From Arthrobacter ipis (GTDB lineage Bacteria; Actinomycetota; Actinomycetes; Actinomycetales; Micrococcaceae), in assembly GCF_014694315.1 (NCBI RefSeq), contig NZ_JAAOXD010000003.1, positions 764,160 through 828,159 of the forward strand: a DNA stretch of 64,000 nt, read 5' to 3'. Below the pieces are notes generated by a model. That model searched no databases, was not told the origin of the DNA, and was given only the letters and a program-made list of their open reading frames with translations. This document shows positions 32,253-42,269 of this stretch, piece by piece; the stretch's first letter is position 1; each line of letters opens with the position of its first letter. Made by a program: the position numbers and the translations under genes.

Positions 32253-35150
32253 GTGGCAGATATGGCCACACGTACTTCCCCCGCGCCAAAACGTACCCCC
32301 AGCAGTAAAACGGGCGCATCCGCAGGCCGCAGCGGCTCTTCGGCGGCCAAATCCGGCCGTGCCGGATCGTCCGCCGGCAGCGCCCGCACGCGCCAGCTTC
32401 CCGCCGTCGAACACCGGCAGCCCTGGCTGCTGCGGGTCGCCGGCGGGGCCTGGCTGGGCATCGGCCACCTGGTGGGCGGGGGGGTGCGCCGGATCGGCCA
32501 GGACGTCAGCGACCTGGCTCCCGAAGACCGCCGCGACGGGGCCGCCCTGTTCAACCTGGCCCTGGCAGTCTTCATCGCCACCTTCGCCTGGTGGGGTTTC
32601 CGTGGCTGGTTCCCGGACGCTGTCTACGCCGTGGTCAACGGCACCTTCGGCTGGATGTCGCTGGTCCTGCCGCTCATGCTCTTCGTGTGCGCCTGCAGGC
32701 TGTTCCGGCAGCCCGTGGACGGCCGCGGAAACAACCGCGTGGGCATCGGGTTCCTCATCATGACGTTCGCTGGGTGCGGCATCGCGCACATCGTGGGCGG
32801 CCAGCCGACGGTCAGCGAGGGCTTCGACGGGCTGCGGCAGGCCGGCGGCATGCTGGGCTTCCTGGCGGCCTCGCCGTTGGCCGCCATTCACCCTGCGGTC
32901 CCGGTGGTCCTGTACGGGCTGCTGGCCTTCGTGTCTGTCCTCATCGTCACGGCCACGCCGTTCGGCGCCATACCGCGGCGGCTGCGCGGCGCCTATGAGC
33001 ACCTGATGGGCATCGACCTTCAGGAGAACGACGGCGACGCCCACGACCGCAGTTACCTGTACGAGAACAGCCCTCCCGCCCCGAAGAAGAAGCGCAAGCG
33101 GCTCTTCGGCAAGGATGAGGAAGCCGATCCCCGGCTGGAAGGCTACGTCGGAGACGAAGCCTTTGAGCATGCCGTGGTCGACGACGACGAACCGTCGCCT
33201 GAGGCCGGCAAGGGACGCCCTGCTGTGGCCCCCGGAGTCCGGCGGCCCACCCAGGCGGAGATCGCCGTCGAGAAGATCAAGGCAGCCCAGGGACTCGGAG
33301 CCAAGGGCGCCGATGCCGAGAACGCCACCGAGGCCATTCCGCTCGTGGTCCCGGGCCTGGCCGGTTCGGCGAATGCACCCGGCGCGACTCCCGCTGCTGC
33401 GGTGCAGGTTCCGTCCAAGCCAGTGGCGCCTGCGCCGCCGCCCACACCGATTCCCCAGCGCACGGAGCAGCTGTCCCTCGCCGGCGATGTCACCTACACG
33501 CTGCCGTCGTCCGACGTGCTCACACCCGGCTCCATTCCCAAGGAACGTACGGAGGCCAACGACGCCGTCGTGGCCGCCCTGACGGACACGCTCCAGCAGT
33601 TCAACGTGGATGCCACTGTGACCGGTTTCAGCCGAGGTCCCACCGTGACCCGGTACGAGATCGAACTGGCGCCGGGCACCAAGGTGGAGCGGGTCACCGC
33701 GCTGTCCAAGAACATCTCCTACGCCGTCGCCTCGAGCGACGTCCGCATCCTCAGCCCCATCCCCGGCAAGTCGGCCATCGGCATCGAAATCCCCAACACG
33801 GACCGCGAGACCGTGTCGCTGGGCGACGTCCTGCGCAGCCAGAACGCCCGCCGCACGGACCACCCCATGGTCATGGGCGTCGGCAAGGACGTCGAGGGCG
33901 GCTACGTCGTGGCCAACCTGGCGAAGATGCCCCACCTGCTGGTGGCCGGTGCCACCGGTGCCGGTAAGTCCTCGTTCGTGAACTCCATGATCACGTCCCT
34001 GCTGATGCGGGCCACCCCCGACGAGGTCCGCATGGTCATGGTGGACCCCAAGCGCGTGGAACTCACCGCCTACGAAGGCGTACCGCACCTCATCACGCCC
34101 ATCATCACCAACCCCAAGAAGGCGGCCGAGGCACTGCAGTGGGTGGTCCGGGAGATGGACGCCCGCTACGACGACCTCGCCAACTACGGCTTCAAGCACG
34201 TCGACGACTTCAACAAGGCGGTGCGCGCCGGCAAGGTCCAGCCGCCGGTGGACTCCAAGCGCGTCATCCGGCCCTACCCGTATCTGCTGGTGATCGTGGA
34301 CGAGCTCGCTGATCTGATGATGGTGGCACCGCGGGACGTGGAAGATTCCATCGTCCGCATCACGCAGCTGGCCCGCGCCGCCGGCATCCACCTGGTGCTG
34401 GCCACGCAGCGGCCGTCCGTTGACGTGGTCACCGGCCTCATCAAGGCCAACGTGCCCTCCCGCATGGCCTTCGCCACCTCATCCGTGACCGACTCCCGCG
34501 TGGTCCTCGACCAGCCGGGCGCCGAAAAACTCATCGGCCAGGGTGACGCGCTGTTCCTTCCCATGGGTGCCTCCAAGGCGATGCGTGTCCAGGGCGCCTG
34601 GGTCACAGAATCCGAGATCCACAAGGTGGTCGAGCACGTCAAGGGCCAGCTCCAGGCCGTCTACCGTGACGACGTCGCACCCGAAGCGCAGAAGAAGCAG
34701 ATCGACGACGACATCGGGGACGACCTCGAAGTGCTGCTGCAGGCCACGGAGCTGGTGGTCACAACCCAGTTCGGCTCGACGTCCATGCTGCAGCGCAAGC
34801 TCCGCGTCGGGTTCGCCAAGGCAGGCCGCCTCATGGACCTGCTCGAGTCGCGCGGTGTCGTTGGTCCATCGGAAGGCTCCAAGGCCCGCGACGTGCTGGT
34901 CAAACCGGACGACCTCGCCGCGGTGCTGGCCGCGATGAAGGGGCAGGAGGCACCGGCCACGGCCGATTCTCAGACGGCCGCGCTCAGTGACAACGCCAAC
35001 GCTAACATCGCGCAGGGCGGCTACGCGGAGGACCTCGTTGCGGCCGACCTGGACAACCGCACCCAGAGTGTCGAGTATTACGACGGCGCGGACAGTTCCG
35101 GTGACGACGAGGACGGTTCCGAGGACGCCTGGTCCCTCACCGGCCGGTAG
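32253..35150 (+). CDS. ftsK: DNA translocase FtsK/SpoIIIE
   Basis: A 965-aa septal DNA pump that clears chromosome ends during division. The order is standard: a basic Ser-rich start, four N-terminal helices (about residues 105-250), a long Pro/Ala/Glu linker (about 275-410), then the RecA-like motor with Walker A GATGAGKSSFVNS and Walker B LLVIVDELADLMM. The C-terminal gamma winged helix (MLQRKLRVGFAKAGRLMDLL) reads chromosome polarity sequences. The start may be the GTG at 32253 or the ATG at 32262, which lies seven bases after TACCGT and could be leaderless. Confidence 0.95.
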   Translation: MADMATRTSPAPKRTPSSKTGASAGRSGSSAAKSGRAGSSAGSARTRQLPAVEHRQPWLLRVAGGAWLGIGHLVGGGVRRIGQDVSDLAPEDRRDGAALFNLALAVFIATFAWWGFRGWFPDAVYAVVNGTFGWMSLVLPLMLFVCACRLFRQPVDGRGNNRVGIGFLIMTFAGCGIAHIVGGQPTVSEGFDGLRQAGGMLGFLAASPLAAIHPAVPVVLYGLLAFVSVLIVTATPFGAIPRRLRGAYEHLMGIDLQENDGDAHDRSYLYENSPPAPKKKRKRLFGKDEEADPRLEGYVGDEAFEHAVVDDDEPSPEAGKGRPAVAPGVRRPTQAEIAVEKIKAAQGLGAKGADAENATEAIPLVVPGLAGSANAPGATPAAAVQVPSKPVAPAPPPTPIPQRTEQLSLAGDVTYTLPSSDVLTPGSIPKERTEANDAVVAALTDTLQQFNVDATVTGFSRGPTVTRYEIELAPGTKVERVTALSKNISYAVASSDVRILSPIPGKSAIGIEIPNTDRETVSLGDVLRSQNARRTDHPMVMGVGKDVEGGYVVANLAKMPHLLVAGATGAGKSSFVNSMITSLLMRATPDEVRMVMVDPKRVELTAYEGVPHLITPIITNPKKAAEALQWVVREMDARYDDLANYGFKHVDDFNKAVRAGKVQPPVDSKRVIRPYPYLLVIVDELADLMMVAPRDVEDSIVRITQLARAAGIHLVLATQRPSVDVVTGLIKANVPSRMAFATSSVTDSRVVLDQPGAEKLIGQGDALFLPMGASKAMRVQGAWVTESEIHKVVEHVKGQLQAVYRDDVAPEAQKKQIDDDIGDDLEVLLQATELVVTTQFGSTSMLQRKLRVGFAKAGRLMDLLESRGVVGPSEGSKARDVLVKPDDLAAVLAAMKGQEAPATADSQTAALSDNANANIAQGGYAEDLVAADLDNRTQSVEYYDGADSSGDDEDGSEDAWSLTGR

Positions 35151-35204
35151 CCCTCATGGGTATCAGCAAGGAAGCGGCAGCGCCGAAGACGGTAGCCTAG
35201 AAGG

Positions 35205-35864
35205 GTGACTAGCACCGAAGCGACCGCGGCCGGCTCCAACAGCTCCGGGATCTGGAATCTTCCCAACATCCTCACCATGCTCCGCATCGTGCTGGTGCCG
35301 TTCTTCGTGTGGTTCCTGATCGCCGATGCCCCGGACCTGCGGAGCGAGTCCGGCGGGTGGCGCTGGGCAGCCGTGGTTGCGTTCGCCGTCGCGATTTACA
35401 CGGACAAGCTCGACGGCGACATCGCCCGCAGCCGGGGACTGGTCACCGACTTCGGCAAGATTGCCGATCCGATCGCGGACAAGTTGCTGACCGGATCCGC
35501 CCTGGTCATGCTGTGCGTCTTGAATGAACTGCCCTGGTGGATCACGATTGTGATCCTGGTCCGTGAGTGGGGGATCACGGCGCTGCGGTTCTTCGTGATC
35601 CGCTACGGCGTCATCCCGGCCTCACGCGGCGGCAAGCTTAAGACGGTTGTCCAGACCGTCGCGATCTTCCTCTACCTCCTTCCGCTGGCATCCATCGCAC
35701 CGTGGCTGACCTGGGTGGCCTTCGCGGTAATGCTGGCAGCCGTGCTGATCACCGTCTGGACCGGCGTCGAATATGTCATTCAGGCGCTGAAAGTAAGGTC
35801 GGAGGGGCTGCGCCGGCGGGCTGCGGACCTCGGCCAGCAGGAGAGCGAGGAGGGCCAGCCGTGA
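35205..35864 (+). CDS. pgsA: CDP-diacylglycerol-glycerol-3-phosphate 3-phosphatidyltransferase
   Basis: A 219-aa integral membrane enzyme for phosphatidylglycerol-phosphate synthesis. The CDP-alcohol phosphotransferase signature is complete: DGDIARSRGLVTDFGKIADP followed by IAD, with both terminal Asp residues. About five or six helices are present. The start is a GTG six bases after TAGCCT (35193-35198). Its stop overlaps the GTG of the cinA-like gene (GTGA). Confidence 0.92.
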   Translation: MTSTEATAAGSNSSGIWNLPNILTMLRIVLVPFFVWFLIADAPDLRSESGGWRWAAVVAFAVAIYTDKLDGDIARSRGLVTDFGKIADPIADKLLTGSALVMLCVLNELPWWITIVILVREWGITALRFFVIRYGVIPASRGGKLKTVVQTVAIFLYLLPLASIAPWLTWVAFAVMLAAVLITVWTGVEYVIQALKVRSEGLRRRAADLGQQESEEGQP

Positions 35865-36346
35865 CAAATCTGCACCGGATCGCCGGGGAGGCCGTGGCTG
35901 CGGCCGTTGGGCGCGGCGTCACCGTCGCCACCGCGGAATCACTCACCGCGGGCATGGTCGCCGCGGTACTGGCCGACACCCCGGGGGCTTCCGCCATGCT
36001 GCAGGGGGGCGTGGTCTCCTACAGCAACGCCGTGAAGCGGGACGTCCTTGGCGTTTCCCAGGACCTGCTGGACGCCGTCGGATCGGTGGATGAAGCAGTG
36101 GCTGCCGCCATGGCCGACGGCGCCCGGCGGGTCTGCGGCGCGGACCTTGCCGTCTCCACCACGGGCGTGGCCGGACCTGACGCGCACGACGGCAAGGCCG
36201 TGGGAACGGTGTTCGTGGGCGTCGCCACCGCGCAGGGTGTGCAGGCCTTTCCCTACAGCTTTGAGGGCACCCGGGCAGAAATCAGGGGGCTGGCCTGTGG
36301 CGCTGCTTTGGAGCGGCTTCAGGAGGCACTGGATGCGTTAAGCTGA
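35861..36346 (+). CDS. pncC: CinA-family nicotinamide-nucleotide amidohydrolase
   Basis: A 161-aa protein equal to the C-terminal domain of CinA, which deamidates nicotinamide mononucleotide in pyridine nucleotide recycling. Motifs VATAESLTAGMVAAVL and VVSYSNAVKRDVLGV, and the loop STTGVAGPDAHDGKAVGTVF, are all present; the N-terminal molybdopterin-binding-like domain of long CinA proteins is absent, as in PncC. The GTG at 35861 overlaps the pgsA stop. The pgsA-cinA-clgR order is usual in actinobacteria. Confidence 0.9.
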   Translation: MTNLHRIAGEAVAAAVGRGVTVATAESLTAGMVAAVLADTPGASAMLQGGVVSYSNAVKRDVLGVSQDLLDAVGSVDEAVAAAMADGARRVCGADLAVSTTGVAGPDAHDGKAVGTVFVGVATAQGVQAFPYSFEGTRAEIRGLACGAALERLQEALDALS

Positions 36347-36445
36347 GTTTCCGGCTTCGCTGAAGTGGGTCCCAGATCGCGCTAAGCTACCCGGAGTAAG
36401 GTTGCCGGGAACAAAAAGCGAGTCCGAATAGTTGTCACATTGTGT

Positions 36446-36474
36446 CGCCTCCCCTGGAGGGAGGCGCCTAGGAT
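36446..36474 (+). promoter_or_regulatory. Inverted repeat abutting the clgR promoter
   Basis: CGCCTCCC (36446-36453), CTGGA, GGGAGGCG (36459-36466) form a perfect 8-bp-arm repeat two bases before TAGGAT (36469-36474), a good -10. An operator here would overlap the -35 zone. ClgR sites also begin with CGC and end with GCG, but the spacing differs, so autoregulation is only a possibility. Confidence 0.45.
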
Positions 36475-36630
36475 GAAGAGAACATATGCGGTTTACGTCA
36501 CAGTGAACCGGAACCATGAGGGAGCAAGGCGATACAGATGGTAAAGCAGCCCGTGTCCGTAAACGGCGTTGTCCGCTGGAAGGACGTGGGCCTCGCCGAT
36601 CAGGCCAAGAGCGAACAGAAGGAGCGCAAG

Positions 36631-36990
36631 ATGGTTGTACTTCGTCACGAAATCGGTGATGTACTGCGCGATGTCCGCCAGCGGCAAGGGCGTACCCTCC
36701 GCGAAGTTTCGCACAGCGCCCGGGTCTCCCTGGGTTACCTGAGTGAAGTGGAACGCGGCCAGAAGGAAGCTTCCTCGGAACTCCTGTCCTCGATCTGTTC
36801 GGCGCTGGATGTTCCGCTTTCCAGCATGCTTCGTGAGGTCAGCGACCGCGTGGCTGTCGCCGAAGGCGTTGCCGTGCCGGACACCGTCCCGCAGGAATTC
36901 TCCCAGCGCTACGGCCGTGACCTTGAGCGCGACCTGAGCAGCGAGCTTAACAACGAACTCGCCACCGAAATGCTGTCCGGCGCCCGCTAG
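36631..36990 (+). CDS. clgR: ClgR-type helix-turn-helix regulator
   Basis: A 119-aa DNA-binding protein of the XRE fold, very close to ClgR, the activator of clp protease genes and envelope-stress genes in actinobacteria. Residues 1-75 hold the HTH ([20 protein letters not shown], then [20 protein letters not shown]), and the tail is acidic. The ATG at 36631 has AAGGAG at ideal spacing and aligns with mycobacterial ClgR starts; an ATG at 36538 would add 31 residues and remains possible. ClgR proteins are usually themselves Clp substrates; the C-terminus (TEMLSGAR) was not resolved as a degron. Confidence 0.9.
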   Translation: MVVLRHEIGDVLRDVRQRQGRTLREVSHSARVSLGYLSEVERGQKEASSELLSSICSALDVPLSSMLREVSDRVAVAEGVAVPDTVPQEFSQRYGRDLERDLSSELNNELATEMLSGAR

Positions 36991-37023
36991 CAGAATCCGG
37001 TAATCCGGACCAGATAACTACAG

Positions 37024-37056
37024 CGAAGGCCTCCGGCAATCCGCCGGGGGCCTTCG
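37024..37056. terminator. Hairpin between convergent clgR and marR-type genes
   Basis: CGAAGGCCTCCGGC and GCCGGGGGCCTTCG pair over 14 bp with one T-G pair and a 5-base loop. There is no clear T-run, so it may act in both directions with other factors. Confidence 0.7.
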
Positions 37057-37080
37057 TCGTGCCCTGAACCAAGCTCTGAT

Positions 37081-37587
37081 CTAGGCGTCGTCCCGCGGGA
37101 ATCCGTCACGTTCGTAGGTGGCGTTGAGCTTGGCCATGTAGGTGGCCAGTGCGTCGAGGTCCTCCACCGGCCATTCGCCCAGGCGCTCACGGAACACCTG
37201 CCGCCGGGCATCCTGCACCTGGTGCATCTTCTCTTCGCCCTCAGCTGTGAGCCGAATCGTTTGCGCCCTGCCGTCCAGCGGGTCGGCCTCCTTGAGCACC
37301 AGGCCGACGCTTTCAAGGAATGCGATTTGCCTGCTGACGGACGGCTTGCCGACGCCGATGCTGGAAGCAAGTTCGGTGAGGCGGATGGGGCCGCTTTTGC
37401 GGATCACGCTGAGCAGTCCGTAGGCGGCCGGCTCCATGTCCGGGTGGACCTCGCGCGACAGTTGCTGGGAAATGGACCGGGCCCGTCGCCAGAAAAGACT
37501 GATCTGGTGCTCCACGTTGGTCAGTGCCGCATCAAGAGTGCCCTCGAAGGGGGCAGTGGTTCCGGCGGCTTCAGGGGGGTTGCTCAT
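37081..37587 (-). CDS. MarR-family transcriptional regulator
   Basis: A 168-aa winged-helix regulator. A dimerisation helix (ISLFWRRARSISQQLSREVH) precedes the DNA-reading part (LTELASSIGVGKPSVSRQIA, then FLESVGLVLKEADPLDGRAQ, the MarR wing with Asp-x-Arg). The ATG at 37587 is preferred because TAGAAT on the minus strand (37595-37600) ends seven bases upstream. No target is evident; it is divergent from the DUF3046 gene across 42 bases, so shared control is possible. Confidence 0.88.
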   Translation of the reverse strand: MSNPPEAAGTTAPFEGTLDAALTNVEHQISLFWRRARSISQQLSREVHPDMEPAAYGLLSVIRKSGPIRLTELASSIGVGKPSVSRQIAFLESVGLVLKEADPLDGRAQTIRLTAEGEEKMHQVQDARRQVFRERLGEWPVEDLDALATYMAKLNATYERDGFPRDDA

Positions 37588-37629
37588 GGCAACCATTCTA
37601 GAGTCAGGGTCCGTGAGAGACTGTGTTGA

Positions 37630-37869
37630 GTGAGGATTAGTGATTTTTGGCGGCTGATGGACGACGAATTCGGGGCCGGCTACTCGCGTGTGCTGGGCGG
37701 CTCCCTCGTCCTTGCCGGAGTCGGCGGCCGGACAGCTGACCAGGCCCTCGCCGCGGGCGTCAGCCCGCGCGACGTCTGGCTGGCAGTGTGCGACGTGCAG
37801 GACGTCCCCGAGGAGCGCCGCCTCGGCCGCGATATCAAGCCGCGCCAGCACGGGCCAGACCTGGTCTGA
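37630..37869 (+). CDS. DUF3046 protein
   Basis: A 79-aa actinobacterial protein of unknown function, normally found just upstream of recA as here. It opens with the conserved RISDFWRLMDDEFGAGYSRV and contains ALAAGVSPRDVWLAVCDVQD followed by a basic end. It is soluble, with no catalytic motif visible. The start is GTG. The recA SOS box lies about 50 bases after its stop, so recA has its own promoter. Confidence 0.88.
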   Translation: MRISDFWRLMDDEFGAGYSRVLGGSLVLAGVGGRTADQALAAGVSPRDVWLAVCDVQDVPEERRLGRDIKPRQHGPDLV

Positions 37870-37917
37870 ACAAATCCCGACTCGCCCGGGAACCCGCTGA
37901 CACGCCGCCCGATTGTT

Positions 37918-37945
37918 CGAATATCTGTTCGGGTGCGACTATGCT
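37918..37945 (+). promoter_or_regulatory. SOS box and -10 element of recA
   Basis: CGAAT-ATCT-GTTCG (37918-37931) fits the actinobacterial LexA site. TATGCT (37940-37945) is a suitable -10 about 130 bases before the recA start, so LexA would block RNA polymerase. Confidence 0.85.
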
Positions 37946-38077
37946 TTTTGGCAGCGGGTTATCCACATACGTACGCCTGCCCGGCAAGAATGTCAGCGGG
38001 TGGCGCTAGCGTCGGTGATGACAGACAAAGGGCCGCAGAGGCCCCTCCAAAGCGAGAAAGCATTAGAGGTGTGAACC

Positions 38078-39130
38078 ATGGCGGCAGCCCCGGATCGTGC
38101 AAAAGCGCTAGAAGCAGCGCTCGCGCAGATTGACAAGCAGTTCGGCAAGGGATCGATCATGCGGCTGGGCGACGAAACACGCGCCCCCATCGAGGTCATT
38201 CCCACCGGCTCCATCGCACTGGACGTCGCTCTGGGAATCGGAGGTCTCCCGCGGGGCCGCGTCGTCGAGATCTATGGCCCGGAATCGTCAGGTAAGACCA
38301 CCGTGGCCCTGCACGCTGTAGCTAACGCCCAGCGCGCCGGCGGCATCGCCGCCTTCATCGACGCCGAGCACGCCCTCGATCCTGAGTACGCCGCGAAGCT
38401 CGGCGTGGACACGGACGCCCTGCTGGTCTCCCAGCCGGACACCGGTGAGCAGGCCCTCGAAATCATGGACATGCTGGTGGGCTCCGGCTCACTGGACATC
38501 GTGGTCATCGACTCCGTAGCGGCCCTGGTGCCGCGGGCGGAAATTGAAGGCGACATGGGCGACAGCCACGTCGGCCTGCAGGCACGGCTCATGAGCCAGG
38601 CCCTGCGAAAGATCACCGGCCGGCTGAGCCAGACCAAGACCACCGCCATTTTCATCAACCAGCTGCGTGAAAAGATCGGCGTGTTCTTCGGGTCCCCGGA
38701 AACCACCACCGGTGGTAAGGCGTTGAAGTTCTACGCCTCTGTGCGTATCGACGTCCGCCGCATCCAGACCCTGAAGGAAGGTGCCGATTCCGTCGGCAAC
38801 CGGACCAAGGCCAAGATCGTCAAGAACAAGATGGCCCCGCCCTTCAAGATCGCGGAATTCGACATCATCTACGGCCAGGGCATCTCCCGCGAGGGTGGCA
38901 TCATCGACATGGGCGTGGAGCACGGCATCATCAAGAAGTCCGGGTCCTGGTTCACCTACGACGGCGACCAGCTCGGCCAGGGCATGGAGAACTCGCGCCG
39001 CTTCCTGCGCGACAACCCGGAACTGGCGGCCGAGCTCGAGCGCCTGATCAAGGAAAAGCTCGGCGTCGGCGTGAAGGCCCCGGCCGAGGCCGAAGCTTCA
39101 CCGAAGCTGAAGGCCGTTGACGGCTTCTAG
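38078..39130 (+). CDS. recA: Recombinase RecA
   Basis: A 350-aa recombinase that forms filaments on single-stranded DNA and triggers LexA self-cleavage. Walker A is GPESSGKTT at about residues 67-75; the DNA-binding loops (around [20 protein letters not shown] and [20 protein letters not shown]) are complete. No intein is present. A C-terminal tail of about 20 residues follows the core. An SOS box lies about 150 bases upstream, and recX overlaps or abuts the end. Confidence 0.98.
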   Translation: MAAAPDRAKALEAALAQIDKQFGKGSIMRLGDETRAPIEVIPTGSIALDVALGIGGLPRGRVVEIYGPESSGKTTVALHAVANAQRAGGIAAFIDAEHALDPEYAAKLGVDTDALLVSQPDTGEQALEIMDMLVGSGSLDIVVIDSVAALVPRAEIEGDMGDSHVGLQARLMSQALRKITGRLSQTKTTAIFINQLREKIGVFFGSPETTTGGKALKFYASVRIDVRRIQTLKEGADSVGNRTKAKIVKNKMAPPFKIAEFDIIYGQGISREGGIIDMGVEHGIIKKSGSWFTYDGDQLGQGMENSRRFLRDNPELAAELERLIKEKLGVGVKAPAEAEASPKLKAVDGF

Positions 39131-39746
39131 CAGACGCCGGTCCTCTTCGGCCCTCGCCAGGGCCGGAGGGGACCGGCAAGCAGGACCCGGCCCCGATCCG
39201 GATGAGGACCGGGACGCAGATCCGGCGTCGGTGGCGCGCGCCATCGTACTGCGCCAGCTGACCGCATCGCCCAAGAGCCGGCAGCAGCTTGAACGCAAGC
39301 TGGCCGAGCGCAACGTGCCGGAGGACGTCGCTGCAGCCGTGCTGGACCGCTTCGAAGAGGTCCGGCTCGTCGATGACGCCGAATTCGCGGACATGTGGGT
39401 GCGGAGCAGGTCGCAGTCGCGCAGGCTGGCCAGGGGAGCCCTGCGCCGGGAGCTCGCGGACAAGGGCATTGACCCTGACACGGCGGCCTCGGCTTTGGAG
39501 CAGGTCAGCGACGAGGACGAGGAAGCCGCTGCCCGCCACCTCGTGGAGCGCAAGCTACGGCCGGGGACGGACCTGGCTGACCGGGCGGAACGCGACAAGA
39601 CCACACGGCGGCTCGCGTCCATGCTCGCCCGCAAGGGGTACCAGCCCTCGCAGGCCTTCCGGATCGTGGGGGAGGTCCTGGACGCTGCAGCCGGCGGCGC
39701 CGCCTCCGGCGACGACACCTACCGGGCCTCCGCGTCCTGGGATTGA
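39117..39746 (+). CDS. recX: Regulatory protein RecX
   Basis: A 209-aa RecA modulator made of helical repeats. Recognisable segments are [37 protein letters not shown], and [17 protein letters not shown] near the end. The N-terminal 37 residues are low-complexity Arg/Ser/Asp and variable. The start is uncertain: the TTG at 39117 overlaps recA by 14 bases, while the GTG at 39231 begins at the conserved domain. Confidence 0.88.
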   Translation: MTASSRRRSSSALARAGGDRQAGPGPDPDEDRDADPASVARAIVLRQLTASPKSRQQLERKLAERNVPEDVAAAVLDRFEEVRLVDDAEFADMWVRSRSQSRRLARGALRRELADKGIDPDTAASALEQVSDEDEEAAARHLVERKLRPGTDLADRAERDKTTRRLASMLARKGYQPSQAFRIVGEVLDAAAGGAASGDDTYRASASWD

Positions 39747-39801
39747 CCGGACGCGGGGAGTGAACGCGGCGGGTACTCTTGGCAGCCGGTACCCTTAATG
39801 G

Positions 39802-41349
39802 GTGAGTCTGACCTATCCTTCCCCCGCACCCGGCACCGAAAACGCAACCGGCAGCGCCGTTGTGCCCCGCACCTACCAGGTGCGTACCTTCGGCTGCCAG
39901 ATGAACGTTCACGACTCCGAGCGCATGGCGGGCATGCTGGAGGCGGCCGGCTATGTGCCGGCTGACGGCGCCCAGGCGGACGTCGTCGTCTTCAATACCT
40001 GCGCGGTGCGGGAAAACGCCGACAACAAGCTCTACGGCAACCTCGGCCAGCTGGCGCCGATCAAGGCGGCCAACCCGGGGATGCAGATCGCCGTCGGCGG
40101 CTGCCTCGCCCAGAAGGACCGCGAAACCATCCTGAAGAAGGCACCCTGGGTGGATGCCGTCTTCGGCACGCACAATGTCGGAGCCCTGCCTGCCCTTCTG
40201 GACCGGGCGCGCCACAACAACGAGGCGCAGCTGGAAATCCTCGAGTCGCTGGATGTCTTCCCGTCCACGTTGCCCACCAAGCGCGACTCTGTCTATTCGG
40301 GCTGGGTGTCCATTTCGGTCGGCTGCAACAACACCTGCACCTTCTGCATCGTCCCTGCCCTGCGGGGCAAGGAAAAGGACCGCCGGCCGGGGGAGATCCT
40401 TGCCGAGGTCCAGGCGCTGGTGGACGACGGCGCCATCGAAGTGACGCTCCTCGGCCAGAACGTGAACTCCTACGGGGTGGAGTTCGGCGACCGCCAGGCC
40501 TTCTCCAAGCTGCTGCGCGCCTGCGGCGAGATCCCGGGCCTGGAACGGGTGCGCTTCACGAGCCCCCACCCGGCTGCGTTCACCGATGACGTCATCGACG
40601 CCATGGCCGAGACGCCCAACGTCATGCCGCAGCTGCACATGCCGCTGCAGTCGGGATCGGACAAGGTCCTGCGTGACATGAAGCGTTCCTACCGGTCGGC
40701 GAAGTTCCTGGGGATCCTGGACAAGGTCCGCGCCAGGATGCCGCATGCCGCGATCTCCACGGACATCATCGTTGGTTTCCCGGGGGAGACGGAGGAGGAT
40801 TTCCAGGCGACCCTGGACGTCGTCGAAAAGTCACGCTTCGCCACGGCCTTTACCTTTCAGTACTCCAAGCGGCCCGGCACCCCGGCCGCGGACCTGCCGG
40901 ACCAGCTGCCCAAGGCCGTGGTGCAGGAACGCTTTGAGCGCCTCACCGCGCTCCAGGACCGCATCGCCGCGGAAGAGAACGCCAAGCAGCTGGGACGCCG
41001 CGTCGAAGTCATGGTCACCGCCCAGTCCGGCCGCAAGTCAGAGGAAACGCACCGCCTCTCAGGCCGGTCGCAGGACCAGCGCCTGGTCCACTTCACGGTT
41101 CCCGAGGGTGCTCCTGCCCCGCGTCCCGGAGACCTGGTGACAGTCACCATTACGGAAGCGGCCGCCTTCCATCTGGTCGCCGATCCTGCTTCCGCAGGCG
41201 ACTACTCCCTGCGCCGGTCCCGTGCCGGCGATGCCTGGGACAGGGCGCAAGCCGATTCCTGCGGCGTGCCGGCACCTGCTGCCGCGGGGTCGTCGGGCAA
41301 GAGCGGCGTGTCCCTCGGCATGCCCTCGCTCCCGGTGCGGAGCCGCTGA
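39802..41349 (+). CDS. miaB: tRNA-2-methylthio-N6-dimethylallyladenosine synthase
   Basis: A 515-aa radical-SAM methylthiotransferase acting at tRNA position 37. The N-terminal domain has the three cluster Cys in [15 protein letters not shown] and GGCLAQ; the radical-SAM cluster is GCNNTCTFC (C-x3-C-x2-C). A TRAM domain follows to about residue 460. A further C-terminal tail of about 50 residues ([20 protein letters not shown]) is unusual for the enzyme but common in this order. The GTG lies six bases after TACCCT (39790-39795). The miaA gene follows. Confidence 0.95.
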   Translation: MSLTYPSPAPGTENATGSAVVPRTYQVRTFGCQMNVHDSERMAGMLEAAGYVPADGAQADVVVFNTCAVRENADNKLYGNLGQLAPIKAANPGMQIAVGGCLAQKDRETILKKAPWVDAVFGTHNVGALPALLDRARHNNEAQLEILESLDVFPSTLPTKRDSVYSGWVSISVGCNNTCTFCIVPALRGKEKDRRPGEILAEVQALVDDGAIEVTLLGQNVNSYGVEFGDRQAFSKLLRACGEIPGLERVRFTSPHPAAFTDDVIDAMAETPNVMPQLHMPLQSGSDKVLRDMKRSYRSAKFLGILDKVRARMPHAAISTDIIVGFPGETEEDFQATLDVVEKSRFATAFTFQYSKRPGTPAADLPDQLPKAVVQERFERLTALQDRIAAEENAKQLGRRVEVMVTAQSGRKSEETHRLSGRSQDQRLVHFTVPEGAPAPRPGDLVTVTITEAAAFHLVADPASAGDYSLRRSRAGDAWDRAQADSCGVPAPAAAGSSGKSGVSLGMPSLPVRSR

Positions 41350-41353
41350 CCCG

Positions 41354-42253
41354 GTGGCGGGCCAACCCCCCGTCATAGCGGTTGTCGGCCCCACCGGTTC
41401 GGGCAAGTCCGACCTCGCCGTCGACCTTGCCCTGGCCCTAAACGGTGAGGTGATCAACGCCGACGCCATGCAGTTCTACCGCGGCATGGACATCGGCACC
41501 GCCAAGATCACCGAGGCTGAACAACGGGGCGTCCGGCACCACCTGCTGGACATTCTGGACGTGACGCAGGAAGCGTCGGTGTCCGACTTCCAGCAGCAGG
41601 CAAGGGACGCCGTCGCCGACATCCATCGCCGCGGCAAGCGCGCCATCCTGGCCGGCGGGTCGGGACTGTATGTTCGCGCCGCCCTCGATGTGCTGGACTT
41701 TCCGGGAACCGATCCGGAAATCCGCAGCCGGCTGGAACAGGAGAACGCCGAGGCAGGGACTAAGGTGCTGCTGGACCGCCTGCGGGCGGTCGATCCCGTC
41801 TCCGCCGGGCGCCTCGGCGACGCCCGCCGCATCATCCGCGCGCTGGAGGTGTTCGAACTGACGGGACGCCCGTTCAGCTCCTTCATGCCAACCCGAGAGT
41901 ACCACCAGCCGGCCCTCCAGATCGGGTTGGAGGTGGACCGGGAGCAGTTACGGGACCGGCTCGCTGTCCGCGTGCACCGGATGGTGGAGCGCGGGCTGCT
42001 GGCCGAAGTCGAACGGCTGGACGCCCAGGGCCTGCGCCGCGGCAAGACCGCACCCCGCGCACTGGGCTACGCACAGTTCCTCAAGGTGCTCGACGGCGAA
42101 GCGGATGTAGCGCAGGCAGCCGAAGAAACCATAGTGGCCACCAGGCAGTTCGCCCGCCGGCAGCTGACGTGGTTCCGGGCGGACCCCCGCATCAGCTGGC
42201 TGGACTGGCAGGACCCTGAGCTCGCTGCCAAGGCAGCCGGGCTCTGCCGCTGA
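41354..42253 (+). CDS. miaA: tRNA dimethylallyltransferase
   Basis: A 299-aa enzyme adding a dimethylallyl group to A37 of UNN-reading tRNAs, the step before MiaB. P-loop [11 protein letters not shown] is at residues 11-21, then [17 protein letters not shown] and [11 protein letters not shown]; the C-terminal core includes [14 protein letters not shown]. The GTG at 41354 starts five bases after the miaB stop; longer readings overlap miaB. The two genes form a functional operon. Confidence 0.94.
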   Translation: MAGQPPVIAVVGPTGSGKSDLAVDLALALNGEVINADAMQFYRGMDIGTAKITEAEQRGVRHHLLDILDVTQEASVSDFQQQARDAVADIHRRGKRAILAGGSGLYVRAALDVLDFPGTDPEIRSRLEQENAEAGTKVLLDRLRAVDPVSAGRLGDARRIIRALEVFELTGRPFSSFMPTREYHQPALQIGLEVDREQLRDRLAVRVHRMVERGLLAEVERLDAQGLRRGKTAPRALGYAQFLKVLDGEADVAQAAEETIVATRQFARRQLTWFRADPRISWLDWQDPELAAKAAGLCR

Positions 42254-42269
42254 GCCAAGCGCCACGCAC

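Noticed and set aside
32151..34391. 746-codon open frame antisense to ftsK
   Set aside because: FtsK motifs on the plus strand are complete. Long antisense frames are common in GC-rich genes, and this one has low-complexity Asp/His/Gly content with no domain.
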